From Bacteroidota bacterium (lineage in GTDB: Bacteria; Bacteroidota; Bacteroidia; Flavobacteriales; Flavobacteriaceae), in assembly GCA_027620655.1 (NCBI GenBank), contig JAQCDS010000002.1, positions 186,001 to 250,000 on the forward strand: a DNA stretch of 64,000 nt, written 5' to 3'. The notes beneath the pieces were generated by a model, which made no database searches, was not told where the DNA came from, and worked only from the letters and a program-made list of their open reading frames with translations. The number at the start of each line of letters is the position of its first letter. The first letter of the stretch is position 1. The translations under genes were made by a program, and so were the position numbers. Shown piece after piece: positions 36,381 through 44,649 of the stretch.

Positions 36381-36410
36381 AAAAGCCTTGGAGTTATCTA
36401 AGGCTTTTTT
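36381..36410 (+). terminator. Terminator after the first Amt gene
   Basis: The stem AAAAGCCTT/AAGGCTTTT with a 10-nt loop is followed by a T run. It separates the first Amt gene from the P-II/Amt operon. Confidence 0.8.
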
Positions 36411-36501
36411 ATTTTTTATATACTTTTTTTATTTATCCCTATAAAAAAAAGGGTGTTAATTACTTATTTGATAAATATTTACAATTAAAGGTCTTTTTTT
36501 G

Positions 36502-36531
36502 TAGGGGTTATTTCAATTTTGAATACTTTTG
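36502..36531 (+). promoter_or_regulatory. Promoter of the P-II/Amt operon with TAGGGGT at -33
   Basis: TAGGGGT (36502-36508), 15 nt, then the -7 element TACTTTTG (36524-36531), 27 bp before the P-II ATG. A further CCCT/AAGGG inverted pair lies at 36437-36453. The layout mirrors the first Amt promoter. Confidence 0.55.
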
Positions 36532-36558
36532 AAAATTCAAAATAAAACTTAATTAATT

Positions 36559-36897
36559 ATGAAAAAAGTAGAAGCGATCATTAGAAAATCAAAATTTTCT
36601 GAGGTTAAAAAAGCCCTACATGAGGTCGGAGTAAATTTCTTTTCGTACTGGGATGTTACTGGATTGGGCAACGAAAAAGAAGGTCACGTATACCGTGGAG
36701 TGGCCTACAGTACAAGCGATATCCAACGCCGTTATTTGTCAATCGTTGTCAATGATAACTTTTTGGATGTTACCATTAAAGCCATTCTTGAAGCTGGAGC
36801 TACTGGCGAAGTGGGGGATGGAAAAATATTTGTCAGTGACATCAATGAAGCTTATCGTATACGCACCGGAGAAAAAGGTGGCGAAACTTTAAATTAA
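36559..36897 (+). CDS. glnK: P-II family nitrogen regulator (GlnK/GlnB type)
   Basis: 112-residue trimeric signal protein that binds ATP/ADP and 2-oxoglutarate and blocks Amt channels when nitrogen is plentiful. The T-loop region reads VYRGVAYSTSDIQRRYLS, with a Tyr at the position uridylylated in proteobacteria. The C-terminal block GDGKIFVSDINEAYRIRTGEKG is the P-II signature. The gene is 33 bp before an Amt gene, the classic glnK-amtB pair. Whether it is covalently modified cannot be told. Confidence 0.94.
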   Translation: MKKVEAIIRKSKFSEVKKALHEVGVNFFSYWDVTGLGNEKEGHVYRGVAYSTSDIQRRYLSIVVNDNFLDVTIKAILEAGATGEVGDGKIFVSDINEAYRIRTGEKGGETLN

Positions 36898-36930
36898 AAC
36901 AAACCAAAACAACTTTTAAGACAATAAATT

Positions 36931-38148
36931 ATGGAATTATTAGCGAACAATGTATGGATGATGATCTGTACAGCCCTTGTATTTTTTATGCATACAGGAT
37001 TTGCCTTTTTAGAAATTGGCTTAACTCGCAAAAAAAATGCAATCAACATATTATTTAAAAATATTTTTATCATTACCTCAGGCCTATTGCTCTATGGGAT
37101 TGTTGGATTCAATTTGATGTATCCAGGATTTGCAGAGGGGGCATTGGGTGTTTTCGGATTTGCGGGATTTGGATTAGAAGCTCCACTTGTTAATGGTGCT
37201 TTGGATTTGGCCTACAACGAAGGCTATACCTATTGGACGGACTTTTTGTTTCAAGGCATGTTTGCTGCTACGGCCGCAACCATTGTTTCTGGGGCCGTTG
37301 CTGAACGTATGAAAATTGGACCATTTATGATTTTTACAGTTCTTTATGTAGGATTTGTTTATCCAATTTTAGGCTCATGGAAATGGGGCGGTGGTTTCTT
37401 GCAACAACTTGAAACGCCATTTTATGATTTTGCAGGATCAACTCTAGTTCATTCTGTGGGGGGTTGGGCCGCTCTTGTTGCTGTTATTTTGTTAGGCGCA
37501 AGAATTGGAAAAATTAAAGATGGAAAAGTACAAGCCATCCCTGGTCATAATATTCCATTGGCCACTGCTGGGGTGCTTATCCTTTGGTTAGGATGGTTTG
37601 GATTTAATGGTGGATCGGTACTTTCTGCAGATCCAGAATTGACATCATTAACACTGGTCACAACATGTATTGCTGCTGCTGCTGGAGGGGTTTTTGCTGC
37701 AATTGCATCTACAATTGTGTTTAAAAATTTAGACCTCACCATGTTTCTTAACGGGATTTTGGGTGGTCTTGTAGGAATTACTGCTGGAGCCGATCAAATG
37801 AGTCCTGCCGATGCCGTTTGGATTGGTGCAATTGCTGGACTTCTTATCGTGACTGCGGTATCATTTATTGACCGATTAAGACTGGATGATCCTGTTGGTG
37901 CTATAGCTGTACATTTGGTATGTGGTATCTGGGGAACATTGGCCGTAGGGCTTTTTGGTGCACTGGCTTCTACAGAACAATTTGTAAGTCAATTGATTGG
38001 TGTTGGAGCTTATGCTGGAGCATGTATTGTGGCTTCTTTCCTAATTATTTGCGGTTTAAAGAAAATTACAGGAATTCGCGTTAGCGAAAAAGAAGAAATT
38101 CAAGGATTAGATACTTACGAACATGGCATGAGTGCCTATTCTGAATAG
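36931..38148 (+). CDS. amtB: Ammonium transporter (Amt family), second copy
   Basis: 405-residue Amt channel, related to but clearly distinct from the first copy. It begins directly with helix 1 (WMMICTALVFFMHTGFAFLE) and lacks the ~20-residue N-terminal extension. The pore histidine regions are FAGSTLVHSVGGWAAL and GAIAVHLVCGIWGTL, and LGWFGFNGGSVLSAD is the signature. It is co-transcribed with the P-II gene, so it is the most direct P-II target. The two Amt proteins may differ in affinity or regulation; that is inference. Confidence 0.94.
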   Translation: MELLANNVWMMICTALVFFMHTGFAFLEIGLTRKKNAINILFKNIFIITSGLLLYGIVGFNLMYPGFAEGALGVFGFAGFGLEAPLVNGALDLAYNEGYTYWTDFLFQGMFAATAATIVSGAVAERMKIGPFMIFTVLYVGFVYPILGSWKWGGGFLQQLETPFYDFAGSTLVHSVGGWAALVAVILLGARIGKIKDGKVQAIPGHNIPLATAGVLILWLGWFGFNGGSVLSADPELTSLTLVTTCIAAAAGGVFAAIASTIVFKNLDLTMFLNGILGGLVGITAGADQMSPADAVWIGAIAGLLIVTAVSFIDRLRLDDPVGAIAVHLVCGIWGTLAVGLFGALASTEQFVSQLIGVGAYAGACIVASFLIICGLKKITGIRVSEKEEIQGLDTYEHGMSAYSE

Positions 38149-38177
38149 TAATTTTAATTAATTAATTTGTATTTTTG

Positions 38178-38212
38178 GTCCTCAGTTTTCTAATAAATTG
38201 AGGACTTTTTTT
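38178..38212 (+). terminator. Terminator of the P-II/Amt operon
   Basis: GTCCTCA/TGAGGAC, 7-bp stem with a 14-nt loop and a T run, 29 bp after the second Amt stop and 14 bp before the LacI-type regulator gene. Confidence 0.8.
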
Positions 38213-38225
38213 AATCAAATATCTC

Positions 38226-39224
38226 ATGGCGCGCAGCAAAATAAAACTTAAAGAATTAGCTTCAATCTTAGGTGTATCAATTTCAACCATTTCTAAAGCA
38301 CTCAATGACAGTCATGAAATTAGTGATGTTACAAAACAACGTATTGTCGAATTGGCAAAATTGCACAACTACCGTCCAAATAAAATTGCTTTAGGACTAA
38401 AATCTGGACGTACCAACACCATAGCGGTGGTGATTCCATCGGTACAAAACAGCTTTTTTGCGCGAGCTTTGTATGGTATAGAAAGTGTGATTTCTCAAAC
38501 AAAATATAGCACCATTGTGTGTTTAACCAAAGAATCTCACGACAAAGAAGTGGATAATTTTGATATGCTGAGCAATGGAGTCGTCGATGGATTTATTGTT
38601 GCCGTTTCTGAAGAAACTCAAATGCTAGAAGATTTTAGCCACTTTGATGACGCCATTAGTGATGAAAAATCTTTAGTGATGTTCGACCGTGTCATTGATT
38701 CTATCCCATGTACTAAGGTAACCACCAACGATTATACAGCCCTTTCTGAAGCCACACAAGGTTTGATTAAATCGCACAGAAAAAATATTGTTTTATTATC
38801 TGCAATCAATAACTTGAATGTTGGTAAAAAACGAACAGAGGGCTATAAAAAAGCCATTCAAGAAGCAGGGTTGGCCCCTGTTATTTTAGAGTCCGACCGC
38901 AATGGTATTGCACAAGTTCTTAAAGATCATATCAATAGTAATCTTGTAGATGCCGTTATCGCCCTTGATACCGATGCGTCTTTTGCATCTTACAAGGTAG
39001 CCCGAGAGCTCAACAAAAAAATTCCAGAAGATATGGCAGTCATTGGATATGTTAGTGAACGTATGGCGCCTTACTTAGCTCCAGAACTCACTACCATTAA
39101 TCAGCATAGCTATACGATGGGAAAAACAGCCGCAACACTACTGTTGGAACAGCTCGAAAATAAATCCAATAAAGACCATTCTGTAGTGATTAATTCAACG
39201 CTTTCTGAACGAGATTCTTCCTAA
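38226..39224 (+). CDS. LacI family transcriptional regulator
   Basis: 332-residue repressor/activator. An N-terminal LacI helix-turn-helix with hinge helix (LASILGVSISTISKALNDSH ... LHNYRPNKIALGLKSGRTN) occupies residues ~6-65. A periplasmic-binding-protein-like effector domain follows (IAVVIPSVQNSFFARALYGIE, AVIALDTDASFASYKVA). Effectors are usually sugars in this family. No carbohydrate genes adjoin it: it follows the ammonium module after a terminator and converges with a DUF1501 gene, so its target is unclear. Confidence 0.9.
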   Translation: MARSKIKLKELASILGVSISTISKALNDSHEISDVTKQRIVELAKLHNYRPNKIALGLKSGRTNTIAVVIPSVQNSFFARALYGIESVISQTKYSTIVCLTKESHDKEVDNFDMLSNGVVDGFIVAVSEETQMLEDFSHFDDAISDEKSLVMFDRVIDSIPCTKVTTNDYTALSEATQGLIKSHRKNIVLLSAINNLNVGKKRTEGYKKAIQEAGLAPVILESDRNGIAQVLKDHINSNLVDAVIALDTDASFASYKVARELNKKIPEDMAVIGYVSERMAPYLAPELTTINQHSYTMGKTAATLLLEQLENKSNKDHSVVINSTLSERDSS

Positions 39225-39238
39225 AATAAATTAAAGAG

Positions 39239-40873
39239 TTAGTGTTTTATCAGTTTATGTACTGAAGTGTCTTGTTCATTTTTTAGAGTCAAAATGTACA
39301 AACCACTAGCAAGTCCATCTGTAGTAATCCTTGCCTTAGCATTACTAAAAATCAATACTCCTTTTTTGATGAATTGCCCCAATTGATTGTGTATTTCAAA
39401 ATGGGTTTCAAGTTCGGGATACTCACTTGTAATATTAATATGGTCTACAAAAGGGTTTGGAAATACAGCCCATTCTCCTATTGATGGCTCATTGGGGTTT
39501 AAAGTTTCATCATAGCAACTCGCGTCAACCTTATAATTGCTTTTTAGCAGTTCATTAATTTTTGATTCTGTAAAACTTAGATTAGTAGAATTGTCTAAAA
39601 ATGTGGCATCAATTTGAGAGTCTGACGCTCCCAAAAAGTCCTGAAAGAGTGTAGCAAAAGTGGCACGATAATCAAATTGAACAGATTCAACCTGAAAATT
39701 ATTGTCGCTTGTGGCTTCACTCAAATCAACATTAATCCCAGAAATCCCACTTCGGACTGGGTTACCAAAAACAAACATTGGAGCTACTTCTCCATGATCT
39801 GTTCCTAAACTTCCATTTTCTTTGGCTTTTCTTCCAAATTCAGAAAAAGTTAGCCCCACAATATCATTACCAATAGAATCTGCATTGATGTCTTGCATAA
39901 AGGCCGATACGGCTTCTGATAATTGAGATAACAAATTGTTGTGTGTTCCTAAAATATCACCTGTAGCTTGATTTTGTGCATTGTGCGTATCAAACCCTCC
40001 AAGCGTCACCAAATAGACTTTGGATTGCATGTTGCCACGAATCAATCGGGCAACGGTTTTGAGTTGGTTGGCCAAATTTGAGTCTGGATATGGTGCAAGA
40101 TTTGATCCCGCATTAAATGCATTTGAAATTGTTTCAGAATACTGATTTGATAAAGCATCTGTATCAATGATATATTGAAGTTCTGTTCCATAATCAGAAT
40201 TTGGAATATTTGCTGGAGCTTCGCCTGCCAATCCACTTAAAACAGAATAAAAATTTTCTGCATCTTGACCATTTATATTAATTGCTAAACCATGTTCTAC
40301 AACACCATGAAAACCAAGATTAAGACTAGGAGAACCAATTTGTACCCCAAGCGGAAATGTTGTTGGGATGAATTGATTATAGTGTTGTTCCATAAAACGC
40401 CCAATCCATCCACTGCTACTCCCATTGGCCCAACCACTACCATCATTGCCTGTTGCATAAATATCTTTAGATGCAAAGTGACTTTTGTTCTGGGAGGGGT
40501 AGCCCACCGATTGAATGATCCGCATTTGATCTTGAGCAAAAAGAGATTGAAATCCGCTAAGCGCAGGGTGTAATGCAATATCTTGGTTGGTGCCTTGAAT
40601 ACTAGAATCTATAGCACTTAATGGTAAATATTGTGAGGCGGGAATATAAATATTAGGTCTTAAGTTTTGATAATCTGTAAAGACATTAATTGGGATAACA
40701 GTATTTAATCCATCATTTCCACCGGAGAGTTCGATAAGTACAAGTTTACGATTTGTAAAATCACAATTGAAGATACTATTGGCCAATTTGAGCGAGGCCT
40801 GTACTTGAAAAGGCATCAAGCCTATGGCCGATGCTGTACTCGTAAGTTTTACAAATTGTCTTCTTTTCATCAC
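39239..40873 (-). CDS. DUF1501 protein with twin-Arg leader and T9SS tail
   Basis: 544-residue exported protein of the DUF1501 family (alkaline-phosphatase-superfamily-like). The N-terminus MMKRRQFVKLTSTASAIGLM has a twin-arginine pattern followed by a hydrophobic stretch. Core motifs include LVLIELSGGNDGLNTVIP, VTLGGFDTHNAQ and FSEFGRKAKENGSLGTDHG. The last ~75 residues (VFPNPFVDHINI ... LASGLYILTLKNEQ ... HKLIKH) are a type A T9SS C-terminal domain. It is paired with a DUF1800 gene 7 bp upstream, a combination common in Bacteroidota and Planctomycetes. Function unknown. Confidence 0.9.
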   Translation of the reverse strand: MMKRRQFVKLTSTASAIGLMPFQVQASLKLANSIFNCDFTNRKLVLIELSGGNDGLNTVIPINVFTDYQNLRPNIYIPASQYLPLSAIDSSIQGTNQDIALHPALSGFQSLFAQDQMRIIQSVGYPSQNKSHFASKDIYATGNDGSGWANGSSSGWIGRFMEQHYNQFIPTTFPLGVQIGSPSLNLGFHGVVEHGLAININGQDAENFYSVLSGLAGEAPANIPNSDYGTELQYIIDTDALSNQYSETISNAFNAGSNLAPYPDSNLANQLKTVARLIRGNMQSKVYLVTLGGFDTHNAQNQATGDILGTHNNLLSQLSEAVSAFMQDINADSIGNDIVGLTFSEFGRKAKENGSLGTDHGEVAPMFVFGNPVRSGISGINVDLSEATSDNNFQVESVQFDYRATFATLFQDFLGASDSQIDATFLDNSTNLSFTESKINELLKSNYKVDASCYDETLNPNEPSIGEWAVFPNPFVDHINITSEYPELETHFEIHNQLGQFIKKGVLIFSNAKARITTDGLASGLYILTLKNEQDTSVHKLIKH

Positions 40874-40880
40874 TTAAGTT

Positions 40881-42575
40881 TTACATCAATTGAAATTCTG
40901 CAGCGTTTAACATTTTTGTAAATAAAGCATCCAATCGAATGCGCACTTGAACAGCATTCCCTGTTTGCAAATACTCATACCAAGCTGAATTCCAATACGA
41001 AGGGTTGAGGTCGTTGAGTACAGACATAAAATATTGAATTCTATCGTTGTCAATCGATTCACAATACAAGAGCTCGGCCATATCACTAACAAGGGTATAT
41101 GCATCACTTGCAAGGCTGAAAACTCCAGAATTTTCGACAAAGTCAACCGTATCAAATTGCACCCAAATATTTGTATTTGGGGCGTTTATTTTATTTTTTC
41201 CAGAAATAAAGGATTCAATGAGTTTGTATCGTGCAATTACAGTGTTGGACGAAAACCAACTGCGGTCAAAATTTGGAGTTTGATAATCTGCGGGGTATCC
41301 TGCTACTGTATCTGGTGAAAAGGGGTTGATACTAGATCCTGGAAAAAAACTAAAGTAGCAAAAGGAATGGTGAAAATTATAAAAATTGATTTGATCTGTG
41401 GTGTAACTAGGAGTTGGGCTGTAGGAGGCCTCTGGATTTGGAAGTTGAAGTTGTAAAAGATTGATCATCTCACTCAACATTTGAATTGGGTTTTTCACAA
41501 TACTGCCAATAATTTGATCGGTACTATCACTATCATCTTCATCAAAAAAATGCTGGGATGTTAGAAGCGTTTTTGTAACGTCCATAAGTGAAAAATTTGA
41601 CGTCATAAGTTGATTGGCCAGCGGAGTGATGATATCATCTTCGACATCTTGGTTCCATTCACTTTTTACAAAAAAACGATAAAGCTTACGGCAGTAGGCT
41701 TTTGCGGTTTCTGACTGTGCAAAAACCATATCAACATAATTTTCAACCTCGTTGTGGATGTCACTTTCGGTGCTTCCACCTGCAATAGTAGTACCTCCAA
41801 ACGCACTTGAAAAGGTTTTTGGGTCACTATTGTGTTGAAACGTATTGATAAAACCCATAGGAATACCAGTATCGGGATCTAGTGTGTCGCGAAGTGGCTT
41901 CATTTTTATTCCCGAAAAAACTTGTGCTGTTTTTTGAATGTCTACTTCTGTATAATTGGTGTAATTTCCATCCCCAATTTGTGGTCCTTTTACAATGGTA
42001 AAGAGTTCTAAAAACTCACGGGCATAGTTTTCATTTGGATTATTTTTATTGTTGGTAGTATTATCCAAATAGTTTAACATTGCATTGTCAAAAGTGATTT
42101 TTTTGGCCAATGTTTTTAGATTACCATAGGCATAAAAATCAAGTAAACGCAAGTAATCATAAAAATAGGATGACTTCCCAACACCATTGTCTTTGGAAAC
42201 TGTAAAAGTGGTGTGTAGAAAAAATATCAATTTGTGCTTTAAGCTATTTTGCTTTAAACTATTATACCACCACCAACCGTAAATAATACCTCTTTTACGA
42301 AATTGACCGTTGGGAAAGTCTGCTGGTGTGGTGTTTGGGGTATGTAACCAAAAATTATCAACAATACCAGTGTTGTTATCAGGTTTCCAATCGTACGGAT
42401 GCTCCCAAAATATTGTAGGTTCTTGTACTAATTCGTCTAAAGCTTGAGTTGGTGTAAGTCCAGAAAAGTAGTCTAAAGTCGTTTTGCTGTAGTGAAAACA
42501 ACTACGCCTAAGAAGATGTTTGGCTTTTCGAACACCTAAAATTGCTGTTGATGGACTTAGTGATGGCATGCTCAA
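40881..42575 (-). CDS. DUF1800 domain protein
   Basis: 564-residue protein of the DUF1800 family. Characteristic segments are KAKHLLRRSCFHYS, ENYAREFLELFTIVKG, CRKLYRFFVKSEWN and LSEMINLLQLQLPNPE. No signal peptide or T9SS tail is visible, unlike its DUF1501 partner 7 bp downstream, so it may be exported together with the partner, or stay inside. Its function is unknown; co-occurrence with DUF1501 proteins is well known. It is the first gene of a two-gene unit. Confidence 0.9.
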   Translation of the reverse strand: MSMPSLSPSTAILGVRKAKHLLRRSCFHYSKTTLDYFSGLTPTQALDELVQEPTIFWEHPYDWKPDNNTGIVDNFWLHTPNTTPADFPNGQFRKRGIIYGWWWYNSLKQNSLKHKLIFFLHTTFTVSKDNGVGKSSYFYDYLRLLDFYAYGNLKTLAKKITFDNAMLNYLDNTTNNKNNPNENYAREFLELFTIVKGPQIGDGNYTNYTEVDIQKTAQVFSGIKMKPLRDTLDPDTGIPMGFINTFQHNSDPKTFSSAFGGTTIAGGSTESDIHNEVENYVDMVFAQSETAKAYCRKLYRFFVKSEWNQDVEDDIITPLANQLMTSNFSLMDVTKTLLTSQHFFDEDDSDSTDQIIGSIVKNPIQMLSEMINLLQLQLPNPEASYSPTPSYTTDQINFYNFHHSFCYFSFFPGSSINPFSPDTVAGYPADYQTPNFDRSWFSSNTVIARYKLIESFISGKNKINAPNTNIWVQFDTVDFVENSGVFSLASDAYTLVSDMAELLYCESIDNDRIQYFMSVLNDLNPSYWNSAWYEYLQTGNAVQVRIRLDALFTKMLNAAEFQLM

Positions 42576-42611
42576 ATTTAATTAAAATATTAATAATCAG
42601 TGTATTAAAAT

Positions 42612-42638
42612 AAAAAAAACCCACATACGTGGGTTTTT
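42612..42638 (-). terminator. Terminator of ssb
   Basis: AAAAAACCCAC/GTGGGTTTTTT hairpin with a short ATAC loop, 22 bp beyond the ssb stop on the minus strand. A/T runs on both sides allow bidirectional use. Confidence 0.75.
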
Positions 42639-42659
42639 TTGTTGTAGAAGTGAGATATT

Positions 42660-42986
42660 TTACAGTAATAATAGCTCATTAACAATAACTTCTGTGGTGT
42701 AGCGTTTTTGCCCTTCTTTATCTTCATAGCTTCGGGTACTGAGCTTACCTTCAATAGCAACTTCTTTGCCTTTTGAAACATATTGCTCAATGATATCCAC
42801 TGTTTTGTTCCAAGCCACAATATTGTGCCAATCTGTTTTGGTTTGTTTTTGACCGTCTTTGTCTTTGTAATGCTCATTGGTTGCCAATGAAAATTTTGCT
42901 AGTTTTTTACCACTTTCTAAAGTGATGATTTCTGGGTCGTTACCCAAGTTTCCAATTAACTGTACTTTGTTTCTAAGTGTGTTCAT
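42660..42986 (-). CDS. ssb: Single-stranded DNA-binding protein, short form
   Basis: 108-residue OB-fold protein. Conserved parts are NKVQLIGNLGNDPEI, FSLATNEHY, DWHNIVAWNKTVDIIEQYV and GKEVAIEGKLSTRSYED. The protein ends in VNELLLL straight after the OB fold; the flexible linker and acidic DDDIPF-type tail of replicative SSBs are missing. It is therefore probably an accessory SSB rather than the replication one. The ATG at 42986 gives the family N-terminus MNTLRNKV. Divergent from a zinc-ribbon gene. Confidence 0.92.
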   Translation of the reverse strand: MNTLRNKVQLIGNLGNDPEIITLESGKKLAKFSLATNEHYKDKDGQKQTKTDWHNIVAWNKTVDIIEQYVSKGKEVAIEGKLSTRSYEDKEGQKRYTTEVIVNELLLL

Positions 42987-43155
42987 AATGTTTATTTTTA
43001 ATGGTTTAACAGTTATACTATCGAACGATTCGACACTGCAAACATACATTGCTACTTTTGTTTTAGTCGGTAGTTTGTTGTTTACTTTCATTTGTAATCG
43101 TTTGTTGTCGCTTATACTTGAATATTTTGTAGTTTTACAAAAAAAATATAATATC

Positions 43156-43506
43156 ATGAGTTCCAAACAATGCCCTGAATGTGGTGAAAAAATTGTGGGT
43201 CGTACCGACAAAAAGTTTTGCAGTGATGGTTGCCGCAATACCTACAATAACCGCATGAACAAAGACCAAAAAAATTTGATGCGCAACATCAATAACCGTT
43301 TGCGAAAAAATTGGCGAATTTTAGAACAGCTGAACCCCGATCAAAAAACAAAGAAATCCAAAGCACAGCTTATAGCATTGGGTTTTGATTTTAATTATTT
43401 TACGAGTATTTATAAAACAAAAGCTGGGGCCACCTATTATTTTGTTTATGACCAAGGGTATCTGTCCCTCGAAAATGATTTCTTTGCTTTAGTAAAACGC
43501 GACTGA
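43156..43506 (+). CDS. Small zinc-ribbon protein of unknown function
   Basis: 116-residue cytoplasmic protein. The N-terminus CPECGEKIVGRTDKKFCSDGC holds four cysteines that would bind one zinc ion, followed by a basic Asn/Arg/Lys-rich helix (RNTYNNRMNKDQKNLMRNI). The C-terminal half has LIALGFDFNYFTSIYKTK. This type is common beside ssb in Flavobacteriia but has no assigned role; nucleic-acid binding is plausible from the charge. The ATG at 43156 is chosen because the frame extends upstream only through the divergent ssb promoter and gene. Confidence 0.8.
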   Translation: MSSKQCPECGEKIVGRTDKKFCSDGCRNTYNNRMNKDQKNLMRNINNRLRKNWRILEQLNPDQKTKKSKAQLIALGFDFNYFTSIYKTKAGATYYFVYDQGYLSLENDFFALVKRD

Positions 43507-43641
43507 TGTTCTTTTTAGCTTTAAAAAAGCTCTATTTTTTTAAAAAAAATAGCAGCAGAACTCCAAAATTGACGTTTTTGCGCTTTTTTTTGGCAAAAAT
43601 GGTCTTAAAAAGAGGTTTTTTTAGCTACTTTTTTTAGTCAA

Positions 43642-43708
43642 TTTTTCCCGTATATTACGTCAAATGGCCGTTTATTACGTCAATTGGCCGTTTGTTACAT
43701 GGCGCTTG
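43642..43708 (+). promoter_or_regulatory. Three-part TTACGTCA-type site array, copy 2
   Basis: TTTTTCCCG (43642-43650), ATTACGT (43654), ATTACGT (43674) and GTTACAT (43694), exactly 20 bp apart, ending TTACATGGCGCTTG (43695-43708). The first two units are near-identical 20-mers. It is homologous in layout and sequence to 34079-34147. It sits 136 bp after the zinc-ribbon gene, ~86 bp before a terminator. Confidence 0.55.
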
Positions 43709-43793
43709 CAAGAAGTGTTAATGTGCTTTATGTTTACAACAGTAATTTATTTTACTACATTTTTTTAAAAGTTAAATTGGTTAATTTGAAAAG

Positions 43794-43818
43794 GCACCCT
43801 CAAGGGTGCTTTTTTTTA
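43794..43818 (+). terminator. Terminator downstream of site array copy 2
   Basis: GCACCCT/AGGGTGC, 7-bp stem with a 2-nt loop and nine Ts. It ends either a long 3' UTR of the zinc-ribbon gene or a short transcript starting near the array. Confidence 0.8.
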
Positions 43819-43845
43819 TTTCAATTCTTTTAAAAAAAAATCCAT

Positions 43846-43853
43846 TACATTTG
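43846..43853 (+). promoter_or_regulatory. -7 promoter element of the TPR gene
   Basis: TACATTTG matches TAnnTTTG, 21 bp before the ATG of the TPR protein. The TPR gene therefore seems to be transcribed separately from the array upstream. Confidence 0.5.
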
Positions 43854-43874
43854 GGGCTTTAAAATTACTAGCAT

Positions 43875-44579
43875 ATGAAATTTAAATATATCGCACTTTC
43901 AATATTTTTTGGTTGTACCCTTCAATTTGGATTTGCTCAATCCAATTCGGATTTACTCAACCATTATAAAGCGTACTATGCCCAAATGCAAAAGCATGGT
44001 GATGTGCAAGGAATTATTAATGCCATGACCCACTTATTGGTTTTGGAGCCCAATGAAGCTCGACAAGATACACTGGCAGCTTTATATATGAATGAAGGAA
44101 AATACATTCAAGCGCTTAATATTTTGGGAATTCAGAAAGAAGATACAGACTCTAATATGGCCATTGAGGTCAAGGCTGTAAGTTTAAAGTCTTTAAATGA
44201 ACCTGCCCGTGCTTTGGAACACTATGAAGTCTTGTTTCAGCGCAATCCTAGTGTAGGTTTGGCTTATGAATTGGCCGATTTAAAAATCCAAATTGATGAT
44301 ATTATAGGTGCTACTACAAATATCACTTATGGAATTGCAAACAGTTCGGATGAAATGATGAAGCCCTACTATGAAACACAAACCCCTTATCAAGTGCCTA
44401 TCAAAGCCGGTTTTTTATATCTAAAAGCAATTGCTAAGTTTAGAGAAAATCCTGAAACCAACCATGATGCAGCTGTTGTTATTTTGGACGAAGCTTTATC
44501 TATGGCCCCAGAATTTAATTTAGCAACACTAGCTAAAAATGCCATTTCAAATCAAAAATTGGCCTTGGAAAAACAGTAA
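43875..44579 (+). CDS. Exported TPR-repeat protein
   Basis: 234-residue protein with a signal peptide (about residues 1-21, ending FGFAQ) and tetratricopeptide-like helices, e.g. ALNILGIQKEDTDSNMAIEV and ARALEHYEVLFQRNPSVGLAYELADLKIQ. A probable periplasmic scaffold. No catalytic site is seen. It has its own -7 box and ends at a shared bidirectional terminator facing the M13 peptidase gene. Confidence 0.75.
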   Translation: MKFKYIALSIFFGCTLQFGFAQSNSDLLNHYKAYYAQMQKHGDVQGIINAMTHLLVLEPNEARQDTLAALYMNEGKYIQALNILGIQKEDTDSNMAIEVKAVSLKSLNEPARALEHYEVLFQRNPSVGLAYELADLKIQIDDIIGATTNITYGIANSSDEMMKPYYETQTPYQVPIKAGFLYLKAIAKFRENPETNHDAAVVILDEALSMAPEFNLATLAKNAISNQKLALEKQ

Positions 44580-44600
44580 ATTTGACATATAAATTCATAA

Positions 44601-44630
44601 AAAAAAGCCGCATACTTTGCGGCTTTTTTT
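44601..44630. terminator. Bidirectional terminator
   Basis: AAAAAAGCCGCA/TGCGGCTTTTTT, 12-bp stem with a 6-nt loop between the convergent TPR and M13 peptidase genes. It works in both directions. Confidence 0.85.
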
Positions 44631-44649
44631 ATGTTTAATTATAATTTGA

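Noticed and set aside
42605-42877. 90-codon minus-strand frame overlapping ssb
   Set aside because: Lies inside the ssb gene and its terminator in another frame; the translation shows no structure.
42877-43155. Possible 93-codon N-terminal extension of the zinc-ribbon protein
   Set aside because: It would run through the divergent ssb gene and promoter; the ATG at 43156 starts directly before the conserved cysteines.
43654-43700. CRISPR array
   Set aside because: Units of 20 bp with no distinct repeat/spacer structure, only three copies and no cas genes in the window.
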